A DNA stretch of 64,000 nucleotides from positions 124,001 to 188,000 of the forward strand of contig JAEYRX010000096.1 in assembly GCA_023435225.1 (NCBI GenBank), in the 5' to 3' direction. Positions 16,893-25,900 of this stretch are shown here, one piece after another. The number at the start of each line of letters is the position of its first letter. The first letter of the stretch is position 1. The notes beneath the pieces were generated by a model. The model was not told the DNA's origin and searched no databases. It saw nothing but the letters and a program-made list of their open reading frames with translations. The position numbers and the translations under genes were made by a program. Source of the stretch: Bacillota bacterium. Its GTDB lineage: Bacteria; Bacillota; UBA4882; UBA8346.

Positions 16893-18025
16893 TAAACCGG
16901 GAATTACTACGGTCGGCCTGGGTGGAAATTGACTTAGACGCTATTCGTCATAATATAAAAGAAATTCGTCAAACAATAGGCCCGTTGGTGGAAATAATGG
17001 CAGCAGTGAAAGCTGAAGCATATGGACATGGAGCCGTAGAAGTAGCTAAAACTGCTCTTAATGCCGGAGCTACTTGGTTGGGAGTGGCTATTCCCGAAGA
17101 GGGAATCCTTTTACGTGAAGCCGGACTAAATAGTCCGATTTTAATTTTTGGACCGTTACAACCGGAACAGGTTTTATCAGTAATAAAATATGATCTAACG
17201 GCTACGATATGTAATTATGATTCGGCGCTTGAATTATCAAAGGAAGCGGTAAAAAATAACCAAACAGCAGGAGTTCATTTAAAAATCGATACCGGGATGG
17301 GCCGGATTGGCATTCGTCCTGAAGAAGCAGGCTCATTCTTAAAACGTCTTCGGGAACTCCCGGGAATAAAGGTTAGTGGAATTTTTTCCCATTTAGCTAC
17401 CGCTGATGCAGCGGATAAAAGTTACGCTATGCAACAGGTTAGCGCTTTTACTAATGTTGTTAATAATCTGAAGGGCACTGGACTACTGCCGGAGAAAGTA
17501 CATTTGGCAAATAGCGCCGGAATAATTGATCTACCATCTTCTTATTTTAATATGGTTCGGCCGGGAATCATGTTATACGGACTTTATCCGTCTAAGGAAG
17601 TTAGTCATGATAAAATTAAATTAAAACCCGCTTTATCATTAAAAGCTAAAGTATCTTTCAGCAAAAAAACCCCTCCGGGAACGGGCCTAAGTTATGAGCA
17701 GAAATATCATACCAATCGGGAATCTATTATAGCAACATTACCGATTGGATATGGAGACGGCTGGTCCAGAAGGCTGTCACATAAAGCCCAAGTATTAATC
17801 AATGGCCGGAAATATCCGATTGTCGGAACTATTTGTATGGATCAATGTATGGTCGATGTGGGTGATGAAGAGATAAACCCCGGTCAGGAAGCCGTACTTA
17901 TCGGTAAGGATGGAGAAATGGAGATTACCGCTGATATGGTCGCCGAACAATTGGGAACCATTAATTATGAAGTCACCTGTATGCTTAATAACCGTTTGCC
18001 AAGGGTCTACGTTAATAGAGGGTAG
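16889..18025 (+). CDS. alr: Alanine racemase
   Basis: PLP enzyme that makes D-alanine for peptidoglycan. The 378-residue protein starts with RSAWVEIDLDAIRHNI, carries the PLP lysine K41 in VKAEAYGHG, the catalytic tyrosine in TGLSYEQKY and the C-terminal words TLPIGYGDGW, VGTICMDQCMVDV and YEVTCMLNNRLPRVY. The start is a TTG overlapping the nnr stop codon, with AAGGTG upstream. Last gene of the acpS-nnr-alr operon; the toxin-antitoxin genes that follow alr in Bacillus are absent. Confidence 0.95.
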   Translation: MINRELLRSAWVEIDLDAIRHNIKEIRQTIGPLVEIMAAVKAEAYGHGAVEVAKTALNAGATWLGVAIPEEGILLREAGLNSPILIFGPLQPEQVLSVIKYDLTATICNYDSALELSKEAVKNNQTAGVHLKIDTGMGRIGIRPEEAGSFLKRLRELPGIKVSGIFSHLATADAADKSYAMQQVSAFTNVVNNLKGTGLLPEKVHLANSAGIIDLPSSYFNMVRPGIMLYGLYPSKEVSHDKIKLKPALSLKAKVSFSKKTPPGTGLSYEQKYHTNRESIIATLPIGYGDGWSRRLSHKAQVLINGRKYPIVGTICMDQCMVDVGDEEINPGQEAVLIGKDGEMEITADMVAEQLGTINYEVTCMLNNRLPRVYVNRG

Positions 18026-18144
18026 ATCTGAGAGCCGATAGAATTCAGAAGTTTACTAATTTAGGATGTCTATATTATGTGGCTTGATAACGATTTATAG
18101 GCCCTTTAGGGCCTGGTGGAGATTGAAATATTTAAAGAGGCGAT

Positions 18145-18393
18145 ATGAAAAAAGAGATATCTTTAAAATGTCCCTGGTTGGTTGTGGAAGGCGGAACGGC
18201 GGAAGTTTTAAGTTGGTTGATTGAGAAGGGTCAACGGGTGGAGATTGACCAGGATATTATGCTAATGCTTTTGGTAAACGGTGAAGAGTTCAGATTACCT
18301 GCTCCGGTTGATGGTATTATTATTTCTCTGGAGGTGGAACCGGGAGATATAATTGAGCCGGATCAAGTAATCGCCATAATTGAGACAATATAG
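18145..18393 (+). CDS. Stand-alone biotinyl/lipoyl-like domain lacking the modified lysine
   Basis: An 82-residue protein that matches the barrel-sandwich fold along its whole length: EVLSWLIEKGQRVEIDQDI, then LPAPVDGIIISLEVEPGDII and PDQVIAIIET. In lipoyl domains the tight turn before the P-x-P word carries the lipoylated Lys (ETDKA); here the turn reads VNGEEF and the Lys position is Gly. Biotin's M-K is also missing. It therefore probably cannot be biotinylated or lipoylated and may act as a structural or ligand-binding domain. No carboxylase or dehydrogenase gene is near. GAGGCG-type ribosome site precedes the ATG. Confidence 0.75.
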   Translation: MKKEISLKCPWLVVEGGTAEVLSWLIEKGQRVEIDQDIMLMLLVNGEEFRLPAPVDGIIISLEVEPGDIIEPDQVIAIIETI

Positions 18394-18471
18394 TCCGTAT
18401 TGAATATAAAGCTATTAAATCTGTAATATTTTCTACCCTCACGCATAAATCTACGGTGGGGGTGTTTAATT

Positions 18472-19407
18472 ATGAAAATAAAGTTTTTCATCGGAATTAT
18501 ATTGCTGTTAATGTTGGCAATTTACTCGATGGGCGCTGTTCAACCCGAAATTTATTTTGAAATGAAAGATCCGGTAGGAGATGATTTCGGGTACGGGACC
18601 TATCATTACCCAAGTAACATAGCATTTCAGCCTTATCAGGGTTTATTTGATATTACTATGTTTCGGGTGTTGCCGGGGAAGAATGACAATATTTATTTTG
18701 ATATCAGCTTTTTAAAAGTTACTAATCCATGGGCGGCCCCTGAAGGCTTTATTCACCAAAATATTCGAATTTTCATAGATACTAAACCTAATCAAGGGCT
18801 TACCGTTTTACCATATCGGGGAGCTAACATTAAATTTAATCCTAAATATGCTTGGGAAGTATGCTTAAGGATTATCGGCTGGGGTAATAGTCAATTTTTA
18901 GTCCTGGAAAAAGACTATTTAAAGGCTAGAGTGTTAGATGTTAAATTATTGGAAGATGGGCAAACAATTCGCGCCTCCATACCCAGGAAATACACAGGAA
19001 ATCCTCTAAACAATTGGCGTTATTATGTTTTAGTCGGATCTTACGACGGCTTTGGGGATGATTTTTTTCGGAAAATTGCTGTTAAACCGGGTGATTGGGT
19101 GATCGGTGGGGGTATAGGTAATAATTTAGAACCAAGAATAATGGATATGCTGGCGTCTAAGAGTGGTCCTTATAATCAAGTTAAACAACTTCGCTCATTT
19201 GACTTGAATACCGGAAAAATTGCAATGATAACTCCGGTTGGACGTGGGATAGGGCGGATTAGTCCATGGATTTGGTTTGCCGGAATAATGATTCTCCTAT
19301 TAATTATCGCTATAGTTTATTCTGTGATAAAAAAATCCGGGCATTTAACCTGGTTCTGGGTTCAGCCCAAGGAGAAAGATGCGCCAAAATGTAGTAAGAC
19401 CATATAG
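18472..19407 (+). CDS. Membrane-anchored protein with a glucodextranase C-terminal (DOMON-like) domain
   Basis: A 311-residue protein. An N-terminal signal peptide (residues 1-23) leads into a beta-rich domain with EIYFEMKDPVGDDFGYGTY, PYQGLFDITMF and IRIFIDTKPNQG, which is the calcium-binding, carbohydrate-associated DOMON-like module found at the end of glucodextranases and pullulanases. A single membrane helix (about residues 263-285) and a short cytoplasmic tail close it. Here the module stands alone without a glycosidase. It probably sits outside the membrane and binds sugars or haem-like ligands. GGGGGTG precedes the ATG. Confidence 0.75.
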   Translation: MKIKFFIGIILLLMLAIYSMGAVQPEIYFEMKDPVGDDFGYGTYHYPSNIAFQPYQGLFDITMFRVLPGKNDNIYFDISFLKVTNPWAAPEGFIHQNIRIFIDTKPNQGLTVLPYRGANIKFNPKYAWEVCLRIIGWGNSQFLVLEKDYLKARVLDVKLLEDGQTIRASIPRKYTGNPLNNWRYYVLVGSYDGFGDDFFRKIAVKPGDWVIGGGIGNNLEPRIMDMLASKSGPYNQVKQLRSFDLNTGKIAMITPVGRGIGRISPWIWFAGIMILLLIIAIVYSVIKKSGHLTWFWVQPKEKDAPKCSKTI

Positions 19408-19732
19408 TTTTAGAGATAATATTGCCAACAGATGAAAGTACTTATTAAGGGTTGACCATCGCTCCTTTTTGGTGATAAACTGTTTTTATGAATTAAATAG
19501 ATTTCTCTGTGCCTGTGTCTATTAGAAAATGCTATCGAGGCTTGTCGTTCACCCAGCCTTATTTCAACTTTCAGATATGTAGAGGAAGCTGGCGTGGACG
19601 ACTTTGTGGCCAATAATGATTTAGTCACAGAGACACAGTTAAAACTTGTCTTCATTCTTTCGATTGCCCCGGCGAGCCGAGGTGGGGAATTACTTAATAA
19701 AAACCTATATTAAATTAATCCGGAGGAATAAT
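19408..19732. other. Non-coding stretch made of nested repeats
   Basis: No gene. Outer arms CTCTGTGCCTGTGTC (19504) and GTCACAGAGACACAG (19624) belong to the CCACAGAG palindrome family. Nested inside are GTCGTTCACCCAGC and GCTGGCGTGGACGAC, a second inverted pair. GGAAGCTGGCGTGGACGAC (19584-19602) recurs perfectly, inverted, at 38985-39003. The words CATTCTTTCGATTGCCCCGG (19656 on) match, inverted and with changes, 52430-52460. It looks like one repeat inserted into another. Confidence 0.6.
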
Positions 19733-22345
19733 ATGCATCTTTTTGCGGAAAACGTCAACCCTTACTTAGCAAAACAGCTTCAACAATTAAATATGGACAA
19801 GGTATTCAGCCGGGGCTCCGGCTGTGAGCTTTTTGAGGATGAGAGCAGTTATTTAGATTTTATTGCTTCATATGGCGCGTTACCGTTCGGCTTTAATCCC
19901 CCTGAGATTTGGGAAGCAATCTTACAGGTTAAAGAAAATAGTGAGCCTAGTTTTATTCAACCATCTTTTCTCGATGCTGCCGGAGAATTAGCCGGCCGTT
20001 TAATTGAGCTGGCTCCAACTGGTATGAAATACGTTACTTTCTCCAATAGTGGAGCTGAAGCGGTTGAAGCCGCTTTAAAAATGGCCCGGATTCGTACCGG
20101 TAGGATGGGGATTATTCATACCAAAAACAGTTTCCATGGAAAAACATTGGGAGCATTATCTGCAACCGGTAAAGAACTTTATCAAAAAGGCTTCGGGGCG
20201 CCGGTACCCGGTTTTAGACAAATTAAATTTGGTGATCCGGAAGCTTTAGAAACTGCATTAAAAGAAGACCCCCATACATATGCAGCCTTTATTGTGGAAC
20301 CAATCCAAGGTGAGGGCGGCATTATTATCCCACCTGCCGGATATTTAAGTAAGGCTTTGGAGATTTGCCATCAATATGGGACCTTATTGATTGTTGATGA
20401 AGTCCAAACTGGGCTTGGCCGGACCGGCCGGATTTTTGCCTGTGAAAATGAAGGAATTACCCCAGATATTATGACTTTGGCTAAGGCTTTAGGTGGAGGA
20501 ATAATGCCGATCGGAGCCTGTTTAGCTACGGAAGAAGCTTATTCCGAAGATTTTGCCTTAAAACATTCTTCAACTTTCGCCGGGAATACTTTGGCCTGCC
20601 GGGTTGGTATTAAAGTTTTGGAGTTACTAACCAGAGATAACGGCCGTATGCTCCAGGAAATAACCGCCAAAGGTAATTATCTGCTTGACAGGCTAACAAA
20701 AATTCAGAAGAAATATTCTCAAGTGATTAAAGAGGTCCGTGGTAAGGGATTAATGCTCGGAGTGGAATTTGGAGTAACCGGAGAGAATCTCCCCTATAGT
20801 CTGCTGGGAGTGGCGGCAGATCAAGAATTATTGACGCCGGTAATCTCCAGTTATTTACTGAATGCCGAACGATTAAGAGTAGCACCAACATTAAACGGGG
20901 CTAAAGTCATCCGGCTTGAGCCGCCTTTAATTATCACCGACAAACAATGTGAAGCAGCAATGGACTCCATTGAGCGTATGGCGGCCCACTTGAACAATGG
21001 TAACACCACTGTTTTCTTAGCGCCGTTAATTGACAAAAAAAATATGCCGGTTTTACCGGAACGTAATCTTATTAAAAGAAAAATAGCGCCTCCGAGCGCT
21101 GATGAAGGGCGATTCGCTTTCCTGGTTCACCCGCTTTCAACCGCCAATTTTTCCGAGTTTGATCAATCTTTTTCGGCTTTTGACGCTGAAGATATTAGAG
21201 CTCTTTTTAAGAAAATCGACGGTATTATTGAACCGTTCGTGGTCGGCGAAGGCCGGATAATATCTAAAACCGGTAAAACCGCTTATGGCGAATTTATCAG
21301 TGTACCCAGAACTTCGGAAGAATTAATGGACTTGCCAAAAGATAAAATATTTCCGGAACTTGAGAAAGCAGTTCTTCTAGCTAAAGAAAGAGGGGCTAAA
21401 ATTGTCGGACTAGGCGCTTATACTTCCGTAGTTTCAAAAGGAGGCCGCGACTTACGCAACCTTGGGGTTGCTATCACTACGGGTAACAGTTATACAGTAG
21501 CTGCTGCTATGGAGGCAGCTATCGAAGGAGCAACTCGTTTAGGAATTTCGATTCCGGAGTCAACCGCTGCAGTTGTCGGCGCTACCGGATCTATCGGCAG
21601 AGCTACTACACTGTTGCTGGCGGAGCAAGTTAAAACCTTAATTTTAATTGGAAACGCCAATAATCAAGAACATAGCTGGCGGCGTTTACAGAAAGTAATG
21701 GCTGAGATTTATCAACATCTTAACCAAGCCAATCTGTCTAATGGTGGAGCAATTGTTGATTTCGTCAAGAATCACCCATTGATTCCGGCGCCGGATGCCG
21801 ATTTGGATGAGTATCTGGCATTTGGAGAAAAGGTGAGGGATGAATCCCCAATAATCTATACCGTGGATCTGGATGCGACTTTACCATTAGCGGATATTGT
21901 AGTTACTGCTACCAGCCAGGTAAATAGTTTCATTACCCCGGATATGTTGAAATTCGGTTCGGTAGTCTGCGATATGGCCCGGCCGCTTGATGTCAGTATG
22001 GAAGTTAAAGAGGTCAGGCCTGATGTGTTGGTTATCGATGGTGGGGTAATAGCTGTTCCGGGAGCTCCTGACTTTGGTTGGAATTTTGGATTTGAAAAGG
22101 GTCTGGCTTATGCTTGTATGTCCGAGACGATGATGCTGGCTTTGGAAGGTATATATGAACACTATAGTTTGGGAGTCGATATTAATATTGATAATATCGA
22201 GCTCTTCAAGAATCTGGCTCTCAAACATGGTTTTGAACTGGCCGGAATGCGCAGCTTTGATCGTCCGATGACTGAAGAAACCTGGGATAGTGTCGTTAAA
22301 GCAAGAGCTAAGGGGATAAATAAAGAGGTCATTAAAATTTCTTAG
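19733..22345 (+). CDS. Class III aminotransferase fused to an acyl-ACP-reductase/amino-acid-dehydrogenase-like domain
   Basis: An 870-residue two-domain protein. Residues 1 to about 430 are a class III PLP aminotransferase of the acetylornithine/ornithine type: SNSGAEAVEAALKMAR, IVDEVQTGLGRTGR, and the PLP lysine K251 in LAKALGGGIMPIG. From about residue 460 a second domain starts (AFLVHPLSTANF) with GLGAYTSVVSKGG, TTGNSYTVAAAMEA and the NAD(P)-binding loop VVGATGSIGRATTLL near 616. This half resembles cyanobacterial-type acyl-ACP reductase and related predicted dehydrogenases. The fusion suggests amination and oxido-reduction of one intermediate, perhaps in lipid or polyketide-like synthesis. 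The ATG at 19733 with CGGAGG is preferred over one 29 codons upstream without a site. Confidence 0.85.
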   Translation: MHLFAENVNPYLAKQLQQLNMDKVFSRGSGCELFEDESSYLDFIASYGALPFGFNPPEIWEAILQVKENSEPSFIQPSFLDAAGELAGRLIELAPTGMKYVTFSNSGAEAVEAALKMARIRTGRMGIIHTKNSFHGKTLGALSATGKELYQKGFGAPVPGFRQIKFGDPEALETALKEDPHTYAAFIVEPIQGEGGIIIPPAGYLSKALEICHQYGTLLIVDEVQTGLGRTGRIFACENEGITPDIMTLAKALGGGIMPIGACLATEEAYSEDFALKHSSTFAGNTLACRVGIKVLELLTRDNGRMLQEITAKGNYLLDRLTKIQKKYSQVIKEVRGKGLMLGVEFGVTGENLPYSLLGVAADQELLTPVISSYLLNAERLRVAPTLNGAKVIRLEPPLIITDKQCEAAMDSIERMAAHLNNGNTTVFLAPLIDKKNMPVLPERNLIKRKIAPPSADEGRFAFLVHPLSTANFSEFDQSFSAFDAEDIRALFKKIDGIIEPFVVGEGRIISKTGKTAYGEFISVPRTSEELMDLPKDKIFPELEKAVLLAKERGAKIVGLGAYTSVVSKGGRDLRNLGVAITTGNSYTVAAAMEAAIEGATRLGISIPESTAAVVGATGSIGRATTLLLAEQVKTLILIGNANNQEHSWRRLQKVMAEIYQHLNQANLSNGGAIVDFVKNHPLIPAPDADLDEYLAFGEKVRDESPIIYTVDLDATLPLADIVVTATSQVNSFITPDMLKFGSVVCDMARPLDVSMEVKEVRPDVLVIDGGVIAVPGAPDFGWNFGFEKGLAYACMSETMMLALEGIYEHYSLGVDINIDNIELFKNLALKHGFELAGMRSFDRPMTEETWDSVVKARAKGINKEVIKIS

Positions 22346-22383
22346 TTCGGAAAGTTCCATAATTAAATGACTATGATAACTAA

Positions 22384-22481
22384 GGAAGCGCTGATTAATT
22401 GAATAAGTGACGATTTTGTGCTTCGCAAAATGCCTAATACCGCATATTTGCTCACACAAAAACGGATTAATCAGCACTTCC
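22384..22481 (-). repeat. 98-bp MITE-like element, copy 2 (inverted)
   Basis: Same element as at 6794-6891 in the opposite orientation, again exactly 98 bp, with terminal GGAAGCGCTGATTAAT and its partner carrying one change (GCACTTCC). CTAA flanks both sides (22380-22383 and 22482-22485). It lies between the aminotransferase stop and the Ehr-like operon. Confidence 0.85.
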
Positions 22482-22578
22482 CTAAACAGTGAATATATTG
22501 TATCAAAATTTCAAATTAATTGTGAAAATCTAAGTTATAAGTCATTTGTGGTATTTGCTAAAATTTACTTAATTGTAA

Positions 22579-22626
22579 TTGACATCTAAATGCAATTTGT
22601 GCTAATTTTAGATGAAAGTATACAAT
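22579..22626 (+). promoter_or_regulatory. Possible promoter of the Ehr-like operon
   Basis: TTGACA at 22579-22584 has only a weak -10 candidate (TAATTT at 22603). A better -10, TACAAT at 22621-22626, has a weak TTGTGC 18 bases upstream. Either would place transcription start 130-180 bases before the first operon gene, leaving a long leader. Confidence 0.35.
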
Positions 22627-22718
22627 GTACAAAAGAAGGTTAGCCTGACATGCAAGATTTAACTGAGGATTCGTCTCTAAGTGATTATTTTAGATTTTTA
22701 AAAACTTAAATAGATTAT

Positions 22719-22760
22719 CGGTGCAATTGGAAGATTGATACTACCACTGCACCGTTTTTT
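22719..22760 (+). terminator. Intrinsic terminator inside the leader of the Ehr-like operon
   Basis: CGGTGCA (22719-22725) pairs with TGCACCG (22748-22754) and is followed by TTTTTT. It lies 32 bases before the ATG of the first membrane subunit. As there is no gene between it and the promoter candidates, it either ends a small RNA or acts as an attenuator. Confidence 0.7.
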
Positions 22761-22791
22761 ATTGCCGTAATTTTATTCCGGGGGTTAAATA

Positions 22792-24837
22792 ATGAATAGT
22801 TTTATCCAGGATTCGCTAACAATCATGTTTTTATTGTATGGCTTAGGAGCAGTAACGGCTATCTTTTTGGCTCGAAACCCCAAATTAGCCAATTATCTGC
22901 CCAATGGTCTAAATATTGCCGCAGCAATTTTCGGAATCGGGGCCTCCCTAGTCCATTTAACTTCAGGGACGGACCGTTTGTATTTGGCTAACTTGATTAC
23001 ATCCGTACCGTACATTTCTTTTGAAGCAAGTATAGATCGGCTTTCAGCTTTTTTTATTCTTGCTTTGTCAATTTTAACATTGGCGGTTTCGATATATTCT
23101 TTGGGGTATTTAACTCATTATTATGGTAAACGTAATTTGGGATTATTCAATTTTTTATTAACCGGTTTTATAATGGCAATGGCCGCAGTTCTAATCTCCG
23201 CAAATCTAATCGCTTTTTTGTTTTCATGGGAATTAATGTCGATTATCTCTTATTTTTTAGTTATTTTTGAGGCTGATAACGCAGAAAATCAAAGGGCGGG
23301 AACGGTTTATCTGATAATGACTCATTTAGCAACCGCTTTTTTAATAATTGCTTTTGGTTTAATGTTTAAGTATGGTGACTCATTGGCAATCAGTTCTCCT
23401 TTGGTAACTCCTTTTGCTTGGGTAAAAAACACTCTCTTTATCTGTTTTCTAATCAGTTTTGGAACTAAAGCGGGAATTATACCTTTTCATATTTGGCTAC
23501 CTCAGGCCCATCCGGCGGCGCCGAGCAATGTATCTGCTTTGATGTCCGGAATGATGATTAAAATTGCAATTTACGGTTTAATTCGTTTTGTGATAATGAT
23601 CTTAGGTTCCGAATATCAATGGTGGGGGAGTGCCATTCTGATTATAGGAATTATTACAGTTCTTTTAGGAGCAGCCTATGCTTTGGTTGAAAAAAATATC
23701 AAAAAGTTACTAGCCTATTGCAGTATTGAAAATATCGGAATCATTTTTATCGGTTTGGGGGTTACTTGTATTACCTATAATTCGGGGTTGAAAATTATCA
23801 GTGCTTTGGCTCTCACCGCAATGTTGTTTCATTTGTTAAACCATACGCTGATCAAGGGAACACTTTTCTTCGGGGCTGGAGCCATCCAATATGCAACCCA
23901 TACTAAGAATATGGAACAGTTAGGCGGATTAATCAAAAAAATGCCCTATACCGGTCTTTTTCTTTTGATAGCCTCTGTTGCAATTTCCGCCTTACCCCCT
24001 TTGAACGGTTTTATTAGTGAGTGGTTAACTTTTCAAGCTTTATTTGCCCACATATTAGCGGCCTCGTTTGGTTTTAAAGTACTGTTGATTTTAACCGTTG
24101 CTGCCTTAGCAATGGCCGGCTCCTTAGCTGTCAGCACTTTTATCAAGTTTTTCGGGATAAGTTTTCTGGGGAATCCCCGGGATGAGCATCTTCGGGATAC
24201 CCAAGAGGTACCTGCGGCGATGTTGTGGGGAATGGGTTTTTTAACCGGGTTAAGCTTGGTAGTCGGGACTTTACCGCTGGTTATAATTCGATTGCTTGAC
24301 AAAGTTATTGTGAATATTACCGGGATTTCAATTTTTTCGAGTATGCAAGGAACATGGTTTTTTGCATATTACCCTTTAACAATAAGTGAAAGTACTGTCA
24401 ATCCAATGCTCCTTTTACTAACCGGTGGATTACTATTATTTTTGTTACTAATTTTCCATAAAGTATTAGGTTCAAAGGTAAAGGAAAGAAGATATGGGAC
24501 TTGGGATTGCGGTTTTCCAAAACTTAATCCGCGGATGCAATACAGTGCTACCGGATTTTCCAAACCATTGCAGATTATTTTCAGGGCGATTTACCGGCCG
24601 AACAGGGAGCTGGAAATAGAGCAAGGTCCTACCCCATATTTCCCAAAATCACTTAAGTATGTTGTAACTACGGAATCAATTTTTGAGAAATATTTATATC
24701 TACCCATAACCAGTACTTTTACCAAATTTGCTCGATGGTTTAGAATGGCAATCCAAACGGGGAGTATTCATCTTTATTTGATTTATATTTTTGTAACTAT
24801 CTTGTTGTTGCTGGTATATTATCGGTGTTGTGGGTGA
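22792..24837 (+). CDS. Antiporter-like membrane subunit (NuoL/HyfB family) of Ehr-like complex
   Basis: A 681-residue membrane protein with about 16 hydrophobic segments. HIWLPQAHPAAPSNVSALMSG and LLAYCSIENIGIIFIGLG are signatures of the proton-translocating NuoL/M/N antiporter family, and the length with a long C-terminal extension fits HyfB of hydrogenase 4. It would move protons or Na+ as part of a membrane complex driven by ferredoxin. It is the first of six genes in the same order as hydrogenase-4-like clusters. GGGGG lies before the ATG. The large subunit downstream shows the complex is not a normal hydrogenase. Confidence 0.88.
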   Translation: MNSFIQDSLTIMFLLYGLGAVTAIFLARNPKLANYLPNGLNIAAAIFGIGASLVHLTSGTDRLYLANLITSVPYISFEASIDRLSAFFILALSILTLAVSIYSLGYLTHYYGKRNLGLFNFLLTGFIMAMAAVLISANLIAFLFSWELMSIISYFLVIFEADNAENQRAGTVYLIMTHLATAFLIIAFGLMFKYGDSLAISSPLVTPFAWVKNTLFICFLISFGTKAGIIPFHIWLPQAHPAAPSNVSALMSGMMIKIAIYGLIRFVIMILGSEYQWWGSAILIIGIITVLLGAAYALVEKNIKKLLAYCSIENIGIIFIGLGVTCITYNSGLKIISALALTAMLFHLLNHTLIKGTLFFGAGAIQYATHTKNMEQLGGLIKKMPYTGLFLLIASVAISALPPLNGFISEWLTFQALFAHILAASFGFKVLLILTVAALAMAGSLAVSTFIKFFGISFLGNPRDEHLRDTQEVPAAMLWGMGFLTGLSLVVGTLPLVIIRLLDKVIVNITGISIFSSMQGTWFFAYYPLTISESTVNPMLLLLTGGLLLFLLLIFHKVLGSKVKERRYGTWDCGFPKLNPRMQYSATGFSKPLQIIFRAIYRPNRELEIEQGPTPYFPKSLKYVVTTESIFEKYLYLPITSTFTKFARWFRMAIQTGSIHLYLIYIFVTILLLLVYYRCCG

Positions 24838-24947
24838 TAAGAAATAGGCACTAGAGAACAGGCAACAGTAATGAGGGTTGCCCTTTGCTCTGAATTTTTA
24901 AATCTTGAATGAGAAATTATTTTATTGAAGAAGTGGGAGAGGTTGTT

Positions 24948-25898
24948 ATGAGTTTTATTTCTTATATACTAATTCAATTGATAACAATGATTATGCTGGC
25001 TCCCTTGGTTGGGGGGATAATTAAGAAAGTTAAAGCCTTATCGCAAAAACGGAAAGGACCGCCGGTTTTTCAACTTTACTTTGACCTTTATAAACTTTTC
25101 TCCAAAGATGTGGTCGTATCGGAAACAGCTTCCTGGATTTTTAAAGCTACACCGTATATAACATTTACCGTTATCTTATTGGCGGCCTTATTTATCCCGG
25201 TAAGCAGCCAATTAAAGCCGGTGGGCTTTTTGGGTGATATTATTCTGGCTGTATATTTATTAGCTTTAGGACGGTTTTTTATGGTGCTGGCGGGAATGGA
25301 TACCGGTAGTACTTTTGGTGGGATGGGTAGCAGCCGGGAGATGATGCTGGCTACTTTGATTGAACCATCTTTATTGGTATCGTTATTTACAATAGGGTTA
25401 GTGGCTGGTTCAACTTCAATCCATCAAATGATTCAAAACTCAATCATTAACGGTATGAATATCTTTAGACCGGTTTATTTATTAACTTTTGCAGCTTTGT
25501 TTATTATTTTAATCGTTGAGACAGCCAGAGTTCCGGTTGATGATCCGGCAACCCATTTGGAATTGACTATGATCCATGAGGCGATGCTTTTGGAATACTC
25601 CGGCCGGTATCTGGCTTTAATGGAATGGGGAACTGCCGTTAAAGAGCTGATTTTAATTACCTTACTAGCTAATTTGTTTATCCCGCTGGATGGGTTGTTT
25701 CATATCAGTCAACCGGTTTTGGCTTTTTTAATATCACTGGGGTTATATATTGTAAAAGTAATATTTATAGCATTAATTATAGCGCTTGTCGAAATAAAAA
25801 CCGTTAAATTGCGGCTGTTCAGTCTGCCAAATCTGGCGGCCTTATCATTTATCCTCTCATTATTGGGATTTTTCCAGTACTGGGTTGTCGGGAGGTAA
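24948..25898 (+). CDS. NuoH/HyfC-like membrane subunit
   Basis: A 316-residue membrane protein with eight predicted helices, related to NuoH and HyfC, the subunit that connects the peripheral arm to the antiporter subunits. RKGPPVFQLYFDLYKLFSKD is the conserved first cytoplasmic loop, and VETARVPVDDPATHLELTMI with HEAMLLEYSGRYLALMEWG the acidic loop near residue 200. I chose the ATG at 24948 (GGGAGAGG upstream) over one 13 codons earlier. The intergenic gap before it contains a 25-base dispersed word also found at 32015. Confidence 0.88.
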   Translation: MSFISYILIQLITMIMLAPLVGGIIKKVKALSQKRKGPPVFQLYFDLYKLFSKDVVVSETASWIFKATPYITFTVILLAALFIPVSSQLKPVGFLGDIILAVYLLALGRFFMVLAGMDTGSTFGGMGSSREMMLATLIEPSLLVSLFTIGLVAGSTSIHQMIQNSIINGMNIFRPVYLLTFAALFIILIVETARVPVDDPATHLELTMIHEAMLLEYSGRYLALMEWGTAVKELILITLLANLFIPLDGLFHISQPVLAFLISLGLYIVKVIFIALIIALVEIKTVKLRLFSLPNLAALSFILSLLGFFQYWVVGR

Positions 25899-25900
25899 TT

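Noticed and set aside
21887..22477. Open frame of 196 codons on the minus strand
   Set aside because: It is antisense to the well-supported aminotransferase fusion and runs into the 98-bp repeat; its composition mirrors the sense gene and it has no ribosome site.
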